DNA of 64,000 bases from Hippophae tibetana. Taxonomy: Eukaryota > Streptophyta > Magnoliopsida > Rosales > Elaeagnaceae. The position numbers and the translations under genes were made by a program. The DNA lies in contig CM072806.1 of NCBI GenBank assembly GCA_037013495.1, positions 19,699,001 through 19,763,000 on the forward strand. The letters run 5' to 3'. Under the pieces are notes generated by a model. The model ran no database searches. It was given only the letters and a program-made list of their open reading frames with translations, and had not been told where the DNA came from. This document shows, piece by piece, positions 1 through 11,374 of the stretch (its first letter is position 1; each line of letters starts with the position of its first letter).

Positions 1-444
1 AAAGGAATGTCACCTTTTTTTTCATTTTGATTTAAGACTTCATTAAAATATCCAATACAGATCCAATGAGGATTAAAAACAAAAGATAGAGCAATAAGAT
101 TGGACCAAAAATCATATTTGGGAGCTTTATAAGAGGGGAAATGACAATAAAATAGGTTCCATCTGATTCCATTTGAAGAAGAAGTACATAATTATAGCTC
201 AATGACATGATGATCAAAAGAATTATTAGAGATTTGTATACCTTGCTTCCACATTACACATAGATCTCTAGCACAGTTAATAGAAGGGGTACAAAACCAA
301 TTTAGGTAGTCTTTTATGGACAAAAATACTAAATTCATTATTACATTTTGTTTTAGACAAGAAAAAAATGTAAAATAACTAATCTAAGTATTTAGATATT
401 GAGGCCTAAACTAAGTTATGATAGTTCCAAGCAAGGATTTTCAT
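1..444 (-). pseudogene. LINE ORF2 start (AP endonuclease domain), decayed
   Basis: Read on the minus strand, an ATG at 444 opens with MKILAWN, the usual start of plant L1-type LINE ORF2 endonuclease (family form MKILSWNCRGLG). About 120 residues on, at roughly 76-8, lies CIGYFNEVLNQNEKKG. This matches the endonuclease motif IGDFNEVL, but the catalytic Asp position is Tyr. Between them the frame is broken by several stops and shifts, for example a stop about 13 codons after the ATG. LINE ORF2 normally continues into endonuclease, reverse transcriptase and a Zn-finger, which here would lie off the left edge. The family call rests on two conserved motifs in the right order and on the ORF1-like remnant upstream on the same strand (4500-9700). 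Confidence 0.75.
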
Positions 445-644
445 TTCTTAACTCTGAGATTGAAAGAGGTCACTTCCTAACTCCTTTGGATTATTGGAGA
501 ATGGAGAGTGGTGGATGGTGGATGATTAAAAACTAATAACTTATGAGAAAATGGATTGAAAACATGCAACTATACTGGAAATGTTATCTTTAGTAGTAGA
601 GAGACAATCACTTTGGTGAAAGAAACAATATGACTAGAAGCCTT
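445..644 (-). other. LINE inter-ORF region
   Basis: This is the stretch between the LINE ORF2 start and the inserted copia element on its right. It is purine-rich on the plus strand and I see no coding signal in it. By position it is the end of ORF1 or the ORF1-ORF2 spacer of the minus-strand LINE. Confidence 0.4.
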
Positions 645-1058
645 TGTTAAAAATCAACACCAACTCAATAAATAGAGTGGTTGAAGAATTTTTTTAAAAG
701 ATAAAATCTAGAAAGATGTAGAAAAAAGAAGTGTATAGAATGTGATAGTATTTTTGTGGCTATAATTATTTCTTAGTTTTATATTTGTGTGATGTAGATT
801 GCATGTTTAGAACTATAATTATCCTACCTTGCATTTGGTTTAATCATCCCATCAAAAACAAATAATTCTTTGTATTCTTAGTTTAAGTGTGAATTGAGAG
901 TTTTCTCTTTGAGTGTTTATATTTATCTTTAATTTGTGAGTTGCCTTTGAAAGGTGTTATAGTATCTTTTATTGTGGATATAATACAAATAGTTTGTATG
1001 CTTGTTTGGATCCAATATTAGTAAATTTAGAATTGTGTATTGTAAATTTTACTCAACA
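645..1058 (+). repeat. 5' LTR of the first copia element
   Basis: This 414-bp repeat pairs with 3803-4404, starting TGTTAAAAATCAACACCAAC and ending ACTCAACA. It is shorter than its partner because the first segment occurs once here and five times in the 3' LTR. Confidence 0.85.
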
Positions 1059-3802
1059 ATTGTTGTAAGAGTGAGATAGTCAAGGATTGTTCTTAGTGGA
1101 GTTATCTTGAGTTGTGAGCAGTTTGGTACTCTGCAAGTTTCTTAGTTAAACTTGTTCAGTATAGTCAAAATCTTACTGACACGATGAATGACCTTCAAGT
1201 AGTTGGAGAAATCAAGAAGCTCAATAACAAAAACTATAACATAAAGGCAACATGTATGGAGTCTTACCTACAAGATCAAGGCCTATGGGAGGTTGGTGGT
1301 GGTGAGGAAGTTACACAACTAGCAGTGGAAGATGCAAATGGCATCTTGCTAAAGTAGAAAATTAAAGCATGCATAACAATGTTTGCTTTAAAGACCATAG
1401 TTGAAGAAGAAATGTTGGAGCATATTTGGGATTCCAAAACACCGAAAGAAGCATGGGACACTCTTGTTACACTCATTTCAAAGAAGAATGATACAAGACT
1501 GCAACTTCTCGAGAACGAGTTGTTATCGATGATGCAACACGACATGACGATTTCTCAGTACTTTCACAAGGTGAAGTCATTATACTGTAATATTTTAGAG
1601 TTAGATCTGAAAGCTCTTATTGGGGAAAATCAGGATAAAGAGAATAATTATCCATGGTTTGAGCCTGAATATCGAGATTTTGTTACCACTATACAAGGAT
1701 GGCTGACATAACCATCTCTTGTTGAGTTTGAGAATTTGCTAGTCGATCAAGAAGCTGTGGCTAAGAAAATGGGAGAAGTCTCGCTAAAGGGTAAGAAAGA
1801 AGCACTCTACACTAGCAAAAACAGAGGCACTTTTAAGCGGTACAATGATAGTGGATTTAACAAGAATGACGACAAAGAAAAACATTTCTCAAGGAAATAA
1901 AGGCTTTCATCTAGGGAGAGCTTGGAAGAATCGTAGTAACATAAAAAAAATTCAATGGTGAGTGTTACAACTATGGAAAGATGGGTCACATGGAAAAAGA
2001 TTTTTGGAGTAAAAAAACATGTTCAAAGTAATACAACTACTTTTAGTTATAAGGAGAATAGTGAAGATGGTTGGGATGCCAAAACATTATTCACTACAAA
2101 GGAAGAAGAATTAGCTCTTATAGTAACAACATCATAACAAATTAACTATAAGAATGACTGGATCGTAGATTCAAGCTGCTTAAATCATATGATGGGAGAT
2201 AAACAGAAGTTGCAAAGCATGTTTGAGTACAAGAGACGTGTAGTGGTGATAGCTGACAACTCAAGGTTACCGATAGCTCACATCAGTAAGATGATAGTTA
2301 TGCCTCAATATAATACTAACCAAGTACCACTTCAAGATGTTTATCATGTCCGAGGAATGAAGAAAAACTTGCTATTTGTAGCTCAATTGACATCATCAGG
2401 TCACTATATATTGTTCAGTCCCTCAGACGTGAAGGTGTATTATGATCTCAAAATCTCAAAAACATCAACAATAAAAGATGTTACACGTTACGAGATGTAG
2501 TATTTGATTAAGCATCTTCTTGGTGGTCCTTAAAGAAGGAGGCGTTTCCAAACTCAAGAGAATTTAGAGACAAGCTGCAACAAAAGATGAGAGAGTATTG
2601 ATGTGAAAAATGCTTTTCTTCATGGAGATTTGGATCAAGATATCTACATGATCCAATCAATGGGTTTTCAAAGCCAAGATCATCCTAAATATGTGTGTAA
2701 GCTGCGGAAAATACTTTACAGATTGAAACAGGCACCTAGGGCATGGTATGGTAAAATTGTTGAATTTTTAACACAAAATGATTATTCAATAACACTTGTA
2801 AATTCCAGCTTGTTTGTCAAAGCCAATAAAGGAAAGCTAGCTATCGTGCTAGTGTACGTAGATGATTTAATCATAATTGGTAATGATGAGGCATAAAATC
2901 CTCAATCAAAGAAGAATTTATCAATCTATTTCTAGATGAAGGAACTTGGATAGCTCAAACACTTCCTTGATCTAAAGGTTGATCACACATAAGAAGGAAT
3001 ATTTATTTGTCAACAAAAATATTCCAACGATTTGATGAAGAGGTTCAAAATTCTTGAATGCAAATCGATTTCGATGTTGATGGAAGCAAATGCCAAAATG
3101 TGTGCACATGAAGGAAAAGATTTGAAAGATTCGACAATGTATCAAAAATTGGTAAACAGTCTATTCTACTTAACCTTAACTCGACCTGATATGTAGTTAA
3201 TGTAATGAGTCGGTACATGCAAAATAAAATAAAAAACTCATTTGGAAGCAGTTCGACGAATACTGAAATATGTGAAGAGTATAATTGACTATGATCTTTT
3301 GTACAAGAATGTGGAGACGACAAGTTAGTTGGTTACTGCTATACTGACTATGCAAGAGATCAACAACTAGGTATGTGTTTAAGCTTGGTTCTGGAACAAT
3401 TTCCTAGTGTAGAAAGAGACGGTCGACAATATCATTATCAATCACTAAAGTTGAGTATCGAGCAGCGATAATGAAAATGGTAGCTTAAGAGAGTACATGA
3501 TTGATACAACTAATGAATAATCAACAATAACCAATAGATTATGCACTTCCATTATACTGTGACAATCAGTCGAAAATTCGTTTGGCAAAGAATCCAATCT
3601 TTCATGCAAGAACTAGACATGTTGAAGTGCACTATCTCTTTATCAGAGAAAAGGTTATGCAAGAAGAAATTGAGATGAAGCAAATCAAGATAGATGATCA
3701 AGTTGTAGACTTGTTCACAAAAAGCTTAAGCATTGGTAAGTTTGAAATATTTCACAATCAACTTGGCACAATCAAAATAGTGAGAATTGATGTTGAGGGG
3801 GG

Positions 3803-4404
3803 TGCTAAAAATCAACACCAACACAATAAATTAAATGGTTGAAGAAAGTTGTTGAAAATCAACACCAACTCAATAAATGAAGTGATTGAAGAAAGTTGTT
3901 GAAAATCAACATCAACATAATAAATTAAATGATTGAAGAAAGTTGTTGAAAATCATCATCAACTCAATAAATGGAGTGGTTGAAGATAGTTATTGAAAAT
4001 CAACACTAACTCAATAAATGGAGTGGTTGAAGAATTTTTTTTTAAGAAAAAATCTAAAAGGATGTAGAAAAGAGAAGTGTGTAGAATGTGATAATATTTG
4101 TGTGGCTAGAATTATTTCTTAGTTTTATATTTGTATGATGTAGATTGCATGGTTAAGACTATAAAGAGACTACTTTGCATTTGGTTTAATGTTCTCATAA
4201 AAAATAAATAAGTCTTTGTATTCTTAGTTTAAGTGTGAGTTTTGAGTTTTCTCTTTAAGTGTTTGTATTTCTCTTCAATTTATAAGTTGTTTTTGAAAGA
4301 TGTTATAGCGTATTTTATTGTAGGTATAATACAAGTAGTTTATATACTTATTTAGATCTAATATTAATAAATTTAAAGTTATGTATTCTAAATTTTACTC
4401 AACA
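3803..4404 (+). repeat. 3' LTR of the first copia element, with 47-bp tandem array
   Basis: This is the 602-bp partner of 645-1058. Its first 236 bp (about 3803-4038) hold five head-to-tail copies of a unit of about 47 bp built on GAAAATCAACACCAACTCAA. The copies begin near 3803, 3850, 3897, 3944 and 3991. The rest aligns with the 5' LTR. Confidence 0.85.
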
Positions 4405-5895
4405 GTCTCATCAACAAGGAATTTTTTGTTTGTCTTTTTCGTTGAATTTTAAGATTTTTTTAGTACATTCAATTGGATTCAACTTCAAAATCTTGTTTAT
4501 TTTGGGGCTTTACCTTCGTTGGTATTTTCTTTTAGGCTTGATAATTTGGGAAGAGATGAGATATATATCAGAGGAGCGAGTAGTGAAAGGGATAAGAGTT
4601 GTATGATGAGGTGTAGTTGTGGATGAAAAGGATGGCTGAGGAGGATTGGTAGGAAATAAATCTTTGGCTGCATGGTGATTATGAGAAGAAGAGAAGTATG
4701 TGTAGGGTTATGTGTTTGAAGCAAAATAGTAACTAGAAGGGAAAGATCATCAGTAATATAGGGATGAGATGAGTAATTTAAATTTTTTGAGAGAATAGGG
4801 TTAAGGTAGTGTTGTTTGAGCTGAGATTTTCAAAATTGCTTGAGTCAATGATGGAATTGAATTAAGGAGGGCTATTGCAAAGCCAATGGAGGAAACCTTG
4901 CATGTGATCCGAGGTAGCTAGGGGATTTGGTAAAGGATCTTCTGAATGATTAGAGACTTGAATAAGAGTATCAGCTTGCATAGAGGATGAGAATTGTCTT
5001 CTTTGTGGAAGGGGAACTGCATTCAAAGAAAGAGTTAGAGAGCAATTATTACGAGCAACTAGCTGAATGTTGCCAAAAGAGTTGTGTCTGTCAGAGATGG
5101 GGATAAGAGGTTGGGGAGGTTTGAAGGAAGTGAGTTTGATAGATTGGAAATCTAAGTTAGATTTTAGGACAATGAATTTGTTTCTTAAAATGGGTAAGAC
5201 ATGAGCTTCTTTATTAAGATTAGTCTTGAGCTAAGGACCTAGACTAGAAGATTTGGTATCATTATTAAAATGGAAGGTTTTTTGAGGTTCATTGCAAGTG
5301 ATATCTTTGTGAAGAAAAGAACCACATTTAAAACAAACATCAGTGAGCCTTTCATATCTGAGTTGTAACCAGAATAATGAGTTATCTTCTTTAATTTGAA
5401 AGCAACCAGAGAGAAGGTTTGAAGAGGTATTGATTGGAACTCTCATTCTCAGATATCTTTGATTATAAGATTACGATCTCCAGAAAATTCAAGGTTTGTG
5501 ACAGTTCCTAGAAGATTTCCTAAGGTATGTATAAGCATTCTCTTTTAGCATGCAAATAGGCTCTAAACTATAGACTTGTACCCAAAATTTAGTGTTTGAG
5601 AAATCAGTTTCAGCGAGAGGCATTACCAGGCCATTTTTTCATGACAATTAAGTGCCCTTTTACATGTCAAATTTGAAGTCTCCATACTTTGTTACAATCA
5701 GTTTGATGCTAAAACTTTAATCTAAAAATATTGTTTGATCTGTCAACGAAGGAAACCCTAACACCAAATGAAAGATTACGAGCAAGGTCAAAAGTGGAAT
5801 GTATGGAGAAGATGGATATTTTTCTGGGGCTTTAACTTTGGCTAGCAAGGTTGAGGAGGTAATTTGTATAGTTTATTCCATGAACTGGATAGATT
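4405..5895 (-). pseudogene. LINE ORF1 remnant (DUF4283 plus zinc knuckle)
   Basis: On the minus strand, about 5650-5231 reads as the second half of a DUF4283 domain followed by a CCHC knuckle. The clearest stretch is the frame at 5446-5231, with WLQLRYERLTDVCFKCG followed by HKDITC. This is the plant LINE ORF1 pattern (LGYERLPDFCFKCG...GHxxxxC): an RNA-binding protein that packages LINE RNA. Upstream in the same sense a short-frame match to KFWVQVYSLEP is also DUF4283-like. Downstream (5230-4410) is a low-complexity, Ser/Pro-rich tail with no clear domain. Frames are broken several times. The domain's other part lies at 9477-9700, beyond an inserted copia element. A domesticated DUF4283 gene is the alternative, but ORF2 in the same order favours a LINE. 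Confidence 0.7.
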
Positions 5896-5900
5896 GATAT
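5896..5900. repeat. Target-site duplication GATAT (left)
   Basis: The same five bases follow the 3' LTR at 9472-9476, as expected for LTR-element integration. Confidence 0.85.
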
Positions 5901-6263
5901 TATTGGATATTAATCCTTAATTCAAGGAATAAAACAAGGAGATTAATTCAAGAAATAAAACAAGGAGTTTAATTCAATGAATAAAACAAGGAGCTTAATT
6001 CAAGGAGTAAAACAAGGAATCCTTAATTCAATGAGTAAAACAAGGAATCCTTAATTCAAGGAGTAAAACAAGGAATCCTTAATTCAAGGAGTAAAACAAG
6101 GAATCCTTAATTCAAGGAGTAAATCAAGGAATGCTTAATTTAAAGAGTAATTGAAGGAGTAAAATTTCATTATAAATAGCTATACAATTGTAATGAAAAT
6201 ATAAAGAAAATAATACAAACTAGAGAGCTCTTTTGTGTAGAGTTATTTCTTCTTTTTTCTACA
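5901..6263 (+). repeat. 5' LTR of the second copia element, with ~28-bp array
   Basis: This 363-bp LTR begins TATTGGATATTAATCC and ends TTTTTTCTACA. Its first half is a head-to-tail array of about eight imperfect units of the form TTAATTCAAGGAGTAAAACAAGGAATCC (about 22-30 bp each). A TATA-like ATTATAAATAG lies near 6170. Confidence 0.9.
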
Positions 6264-6275
6264 TGGTATCAGAGC
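6264..6275 (+). other. Primer binding site (initiator-Met tRNA)
   Basis: TGGTATCAGAGC abuts the end of the 5' LTR. This is the standard plant copia primer site, complementary to the 3' end of tRNA-iMet. Confidence 0.95.
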
Positions 6276-9161
6276 AAGAAAATTAACTTGCTTCTGCTTT
6301 ATTATTATCTTAGCATCTTCAATCTTTGAAATGACTGAAGACAAGCCGCTAGGATCAGAAGCTGAAAGTTCATCGGTGCTTTCCTTCATGAATATGCATG
6401 AGGTGGATGTCAACCCAAATCAAAAATTAAGCTCAGTCTTGTTGAATGAGTTTAATTACTTGCCTTGGTCAAGAGCAGTGTCTCTGGCTCTAGGTGGAAG
6501 GTCCAAGTTGGGGTTCATAAATGGAAGCATTGAAGTACCTGATGTTTCCTCACTAACCTATGAATCCTGGCTTAGTAGGATCAACTGGTTATGTCATGGC
6601 TCCTAAATTCCATGGAACGTAAATTAGCTGAAATATTCAGTTATTCTGAATCTGCATACCAATTATGGAAGTATTTAAGGACTTTCATAACCTTGTTAAA
6701 AATCACTTCTCCTCTAAAATTCAAACCTTAAGGTCTAACAATGGCACTGAATACATGTCCCATATCATGAAATAATATTTGAGCATTCATGACATTATGC
6801 ATCAAACAAGTTGTGTTGGCACACCTCAACAAAATGGTGTAGTTGAACGCAAAAACCGGGACTTACTTGAAACAACTAGAGCATTAAGGCTACAAATGAA
6901 TATACCAAAGAGATTTTGGTCCCAAGGGGTTATGGCGGCTGCTTACATCATCAATAGATTACCCAATCGAGTTTTGGATTTCAAGTCTCCCCTAGAGGTC
7001 ATGAAAGGAAGGAAAATTAATCACTCACACCTTAGAGTCTTTGGCTACATCTGTTTTGTACATATTCAATCTCATCATCGAGATAAATTAGATCCTAGAG
7101 TTGCTAAATGTATTTTTCTTGGTTATTCATCTACATAAAAGGGATATAAATGTTATGATCCATAACTTTGGAGATTAATTGTGTCTAAAGATGTTCGATT
7201 TTATGAAACTAACCCTTTTTTTAGAAAGTCACATGAAATCACAAGTCTAAGGGATGGCATCTTGGATGTGTTTCCATTACCAAGAATCGAACTTGAGGCT
7301 CCACAACAACAAGATCCTAGCCATGTCAACATTGATGCATCTCTCACTGAAAGTAACAATGAAGGGTCTCATCTTAATGGTACACTGCATGAAGATGGTG
7401 ATAATCAAGATGATCCTCACAATATGGTACAAGATGTGAACGAGTATGAGATAACTCCTCTTGCTCCACGACGTAATCCAATGCGTGTTAGGCAACCTCT
7501 CATAAGACTTCAAGACTTTGTCACCTACAAACACATACATCCCATCTCAAATTATGTGTCATATAAGAGAGTGACACCAGCCCATGCCATATTCCTCAAT
7601 ACTATATCGAGTTACAATAAGCCTCAAAACTTTTATGAGGCCAACAGCCAAGAGGTGTGGAAGGAATCCATGCAAGAAGAACTTAAAGCCCTAGATCAAC
7701 ACCACACATGGAGCATCACCAAACTTCCAAAAGGCAAGAAAGTTGTGGGTTGAAAATGGATCTATAAGCTCAAATTCAAGTCATATTGATCAATTGAGAG
7801 GTATAAAGCGAGATTGGTGGCTCGGGGATTCACTCAAACATTCGAGGTGGGTTACAAAGAAACATTTGCACCTGTTGCAAAAATGAACACAGTAAGAGTG
7901 CTACTGTCCGTGGCTGTAAACAAGGGGTGGTCCATGTACCAAATGGATGTGAAGAATGCATTCTTGCATGGTGATCTCAAAGAAGAAGTCTATATGAAAT
8001 TGCCACCAGGGCATCCTCAAAGCAATGAACTAGATTTAGTGTGCAAATTGCACAAATCCATTTATGGTTTGAAACAGTCCTCACGAGCTTGGTATGCCAA
8101 GCTAAGCTCAGTTCTCACTAGTGTTGGTTTCAAAAGTAGCAATGTCGATTCCTCACTATTTGTTCGCACAGGAGCTATGGGAAAATTGGTTGTGCTGATT
8201 TATGTAGATGATCTGATAATTACATGTGATAATGCTGACGAGATTTTCAACCTCAAATAGTCCCTCAGACAAAGGTTTGCAATTAAAGACCTTAGGATAT
8301 TAAAGTACTTTCTTGGTATAGAAATGGCAACCTTGCACAAGGGACTCTTTCTTAACCAAAGAAAATATGTCCTAGATTTGCTCAAGGAAGCTAACATGAG
8401 CGACGCTAAACCAGCCATTACCCCTCTTGACAGCAAGCTCAAACCTAGCTTAAAGGGCACGCTACTCACGGATATAAGTTATTACCAGCGACTGGTTGGT
8501 AAGTTGATCTACCTAACAATCACTATACCTGACATCACATATTCTGTAAGTATTGTGAGCCAATTCATGCACTCCCCGACACTTGAGCATTTGACCCTTG
8601 TTAAAAGGATCTTACGCTACTTAAAAGGATCAGTGGGTCGTGGTATCATCATGAAGAAGAATGACAACACACAAATCATGGGGTATTGTGATGTTGATTG
8701 GGCAGGGAATGCAATCGATCGCAAGTCCACCACTGGCTACTGTACATTTGTCGGTGGAAACTTGGTCACATGGAAGAGTAAGAAGCAAACTGTCATCGCC
8801 AGATCAACTGCCGAAGTTGAGTATCGTGCAATGGCTTCAACTGCATGTGAGTTGATATGGCTTAAAGGTCTTCTGTGTGATTTAGGTATTCCTACAACTC
8901 TTCCTATGTCCTTATTTTTTGACAATGAGGCAGCCATGCATATAGCATCAAACCCAGTGTTTCACGAGAGGACGAAACACATTGAAGTTGATTATCATTA
9001 TGTTCGTGAAAAAGTTCAATCACAGGTGATTCAGACACATTATACAAGAAGTTTCGACCAACTAGCTGACATCTTCACCAAACCCTTGGCTTCTCATCAG
9101 TTTCAACGACTTTTGTCCAAGCTTGGATCCATAAACCTTCTGGATCCAACTTGAGGGGGAG

Positions 9162-9471
9162 TATTGGATATTAATCCTTAATTCAAGGAATAAAACAAGG
9201 AGCTTAATTCAAGGAATAAAACAAGGAATCCTTAATTCAAGGAATAAAACAAGGAATCCTTAATTCAAGGAGTAAAACAAGGAATCCTTAATTCAAGAAG
9301 TAAAACAAAGAATCCTTAATTCAAGGAGTAAATCAAGGAATGTTTAATTTAAAGAGTAATTGAAGGAGTAAAATTCATTATAAATAGTTATACAATTGTA
9401 ATGAAAATATAAATAAAATAATACAAACTAGAGAGCTCTTTTGTGTAGAGTTATTTCTTATTTTTTCTAGA
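9162..9471 (+). repeat. 3' LTR of the second copia element
   Basis: This 310-bp partner of 5901-6263 carries the same repeat array with about two fewer units, which explains most of the length difference. GATAT follows at 9472-9476. Confidence 0.9.
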
Positions 9472-9476
9472 GATAT

Positions 9477-10500
9477 CTTGTAAGTTGGTTGGTAAAAGCT
9501 GGTTTGAGAAACAAGTGCAAGAATGCTATTACAATTTAGGAGATGAGCATCAGTAGCTTCTTGAACTGCATGTTGTTATGGGTCCATTCTGTAGCAAATA
9601 AACTTGATGTTAGTAACATGAAATGCATTGAAATTATTTATATAAGGGATTTTGAGAAAAAAATCTAATAACTTCGGAGGGATATATGACAAAAAGGTTA
9701 ATATAGGAAAATTTAACAAGAAAATTTCTGGAAAGGAATTATGAAGATATATTTGTGCAGGTGATAAAAGATAACATGCTTCATGGTATTGAAGAAGTTA
9801 ACATGTAATAATAAAGGAATATATATAGATAAATAAAAAATCTAAGAAAGTTAATTATATATGCATGCAGAAGAGGAAAGTTGAAAATAATATATTAGTG
9901 AAGATAAGAGAAACCTTTTAAAATATCAAAGAGCTGAGAAAGTTAAAGACAAATAGAAAGCGATGGAAGTGATAAAGGAGTAGCTGTGCTTTATAAAAGA
10001 AAAATAGATACGGGGAGAGAGCAGTTGATGAAAATTATCTAGGACAGTGTAAGGATTTTTTTGAGTGAAAATAGAAGAAAACATCCCTTATAAAATCAAA
10101 AGTGTCAATAACTGATCAGAAAAAGCTTTGGAAAAACTGCATGCAAGGCCACGTGTGTGCTGAGACAGGAGGAGAAGATGTAACATTTCTTGGAGATTGC
10201 AATAGCAGGTAGGCTGCCGTCGGTTGTCGATTTTATAATGATGACGGAGAGATGGTTTGGGGAAAGGGAAGAAGCTGAAAAGGCAGGCAGAAAAAGCTTG
10301 ATGATAGAAAGTTATATGTTTTAAATTTTTTTATTTTCTGAGAAATGAGAGATAAACAGAAATGGATACAAGAAGAGGGTTGATAAACATGAAAAAACTC
10401 AGTTGTTTATAAAAACACAAAGAAGATGACGAAGACTCTACAAACTCGAGAGAGAATAAGAGAAAGTTAAATTGAACTTCTGACTTTTAATGACTTAAAA
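9477..10500 (-). mobile_element. 5' part of the LINE (DUF4283 N-terminus and leader)
   Basis: On the minus strand, about 9560-9477 reads like LLNCNSILALVSQTSFYQPT, a DUF4283-like beginning (family: LxxCLVARVVSxxxFN). It continues in sense and spacing into the ORF1 remnant beyond the copia insertion. The rest, to about 10500, is purine-rich on the plus strand with no other recognisable domain and is probably ORF1 N-terminus and LINE 5' leader. The 5' end of the element is not defined. Confidence 0.5.
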
Positions 10501-11369
10501 GGTAGGTTTTAAGAGACTTGATAATTATTAATGGGACTAAACTTGATAATACGAGATAATAAATTGATAATAAAATTATTTATTAATATAACTCAATTAA
10601 ATTATATAATTTAGATTGATATATGTATAAATTGTGATAAAAATTATTCTCTTGGTTTTAAAGTATTCCATTAAAAATTTTAAAGACATGTATAAAAAAA
10701 TTATAAAATAACTCAATTATCTTACATTTTTGAATATCTTCGAGTTGTTAAATACAATTTTAGCCTAAATAGTCTTGTTTTCGACAAATTTTATAATTTC
10801 TCATACTAATAATTTAACCCTCAAAATGCACAACTTTAATTACAAATTAGAATGCATTTTATCAAACTTCACGTACTCTCTATCTTGTCCACTTATTGTA
10901 TAAACGAGGCAAACATTCAATCCTAAACCACTAACATCATATGGATTTGGAATTTTAACAAGTATCATCAAAAATCCAAACTGATTCTAAGAAAATCAAA
11001 AGGAAATCAACAACCAAACACAAAACTTAGATGTGAATGATGATGATGGCGATTGTCATGGAGAGAAGATGAATGACATAACAAATCTATAATCAACTAA
11101 TAATCTTATAAAATACGAATCAATCTCATAAAATTGTAATTCATACAAGAGTCTATACAATGCAAAACAAACTCAAACCAAGCTCTATATGTAACTATTT
11201 TTATGAATCTTAAACTCATCATTACTCAACATCTCAGTACATCTTTGTGCTTGTTATGATTATAAAAATTTGTGTATTTACATATGAAAAAATAACAGAT
11301 TGTTATCACTTTTGAATTGATATCATATTGTTATTTTGAAGAAAAAAAATTCATGAGAGTTTAATAATA
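10501..11369. other. AT-rich DNA without recognised gene
   Basis: I see no coding signal, long repeat or structure that I can name. It ends at the ATCAA target duplication of the next element. Confidence 0.5.
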
Positions 11370-11374
11370 ATCAA
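11370..11374. repeat. Target-site duplication ATCAA (left)
   Basis: It matches ATCAA at 19869-19873, directly outside the two LTRs of the element between them. Confidence 0.8.

Larger units (their letters stand above)
645..4404 (+). mobile_element. Ty1/copia LTR retrotransposon, old and broken
   Basis: Two direct repeats bound it: 645-1058 (TGTTAAAAATCA to CTCAACA) and 3803-4404 (TGCTAAAAATCA to CTCAACA). A polypurine run (TTGAGGGGGG, 3793-3802) sits directly before the 3' LTR. Parts in order on the plus strand are gag (from about 1184, UBN2-like, with a zinc-knuckle-like motif near 1967-2010), an aspartic protease-like WIVDS motif near 2160, a reverse transcriptase piece with YVDDL (2601-2896), and RNase H ending in a FHARTRHVEVHY-type motif (3582-3770). 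I did not recognise an integrase core. No convincing 5-bp target duplication is visible. The two LTRs differ at many sites and the coding part is broken in many places, so this is an old copy. It lies inside the minus-strand LINE. Confidence 0.85.
5901..9471 (+). mobile_element. Ty1/copia LTR retrotransposon, broken, fairly young
   Basis: It is bounded by LTRs at 5901-6263 and 9162-9471 and flanked by GATAT on both sides. A perfect initiator-Met tRNA primer site, TGGTATCAGAGC, follows the 5' LTR (6264-6275), and a polypurine tract, TTGAGGGGGAG, precedes the 3' LTR (9151-9161). Recognisable parts are a gag N-terminus (6331-6606, with EFNYLPWSRAVSLALGG), integrase C-terminal half (6779-7138, with GTPQQNGVVERKNRDLLE), reverse transcriptase (about 7640-8260, with YVDDLI) and RNase H (8324-9154). 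Internal sequence is incomplete and has several breaks, so it is a dead copy. In the conserved last 145 bp the two LTRs differ at only about six sites, so it is younger than its neighbour at 645-4404. It sits inside the ORF1 of the minus-strand LINE. Confidence 0.93.

Noticed and set aside
3803-4038. Five 47-bp direct repeats as a possible centromere-type satellite
   Set aside because: They are confined to the start of one LTR and derive from its terminal sequence.
5901-6180. Regular ~28-bp repeats that look array-like (CRISPR-like spacing)
   Set aside because: The units are contiguous with no unique spacers, lie inside an LTR in a plant genome, and recur in the partner LTR.
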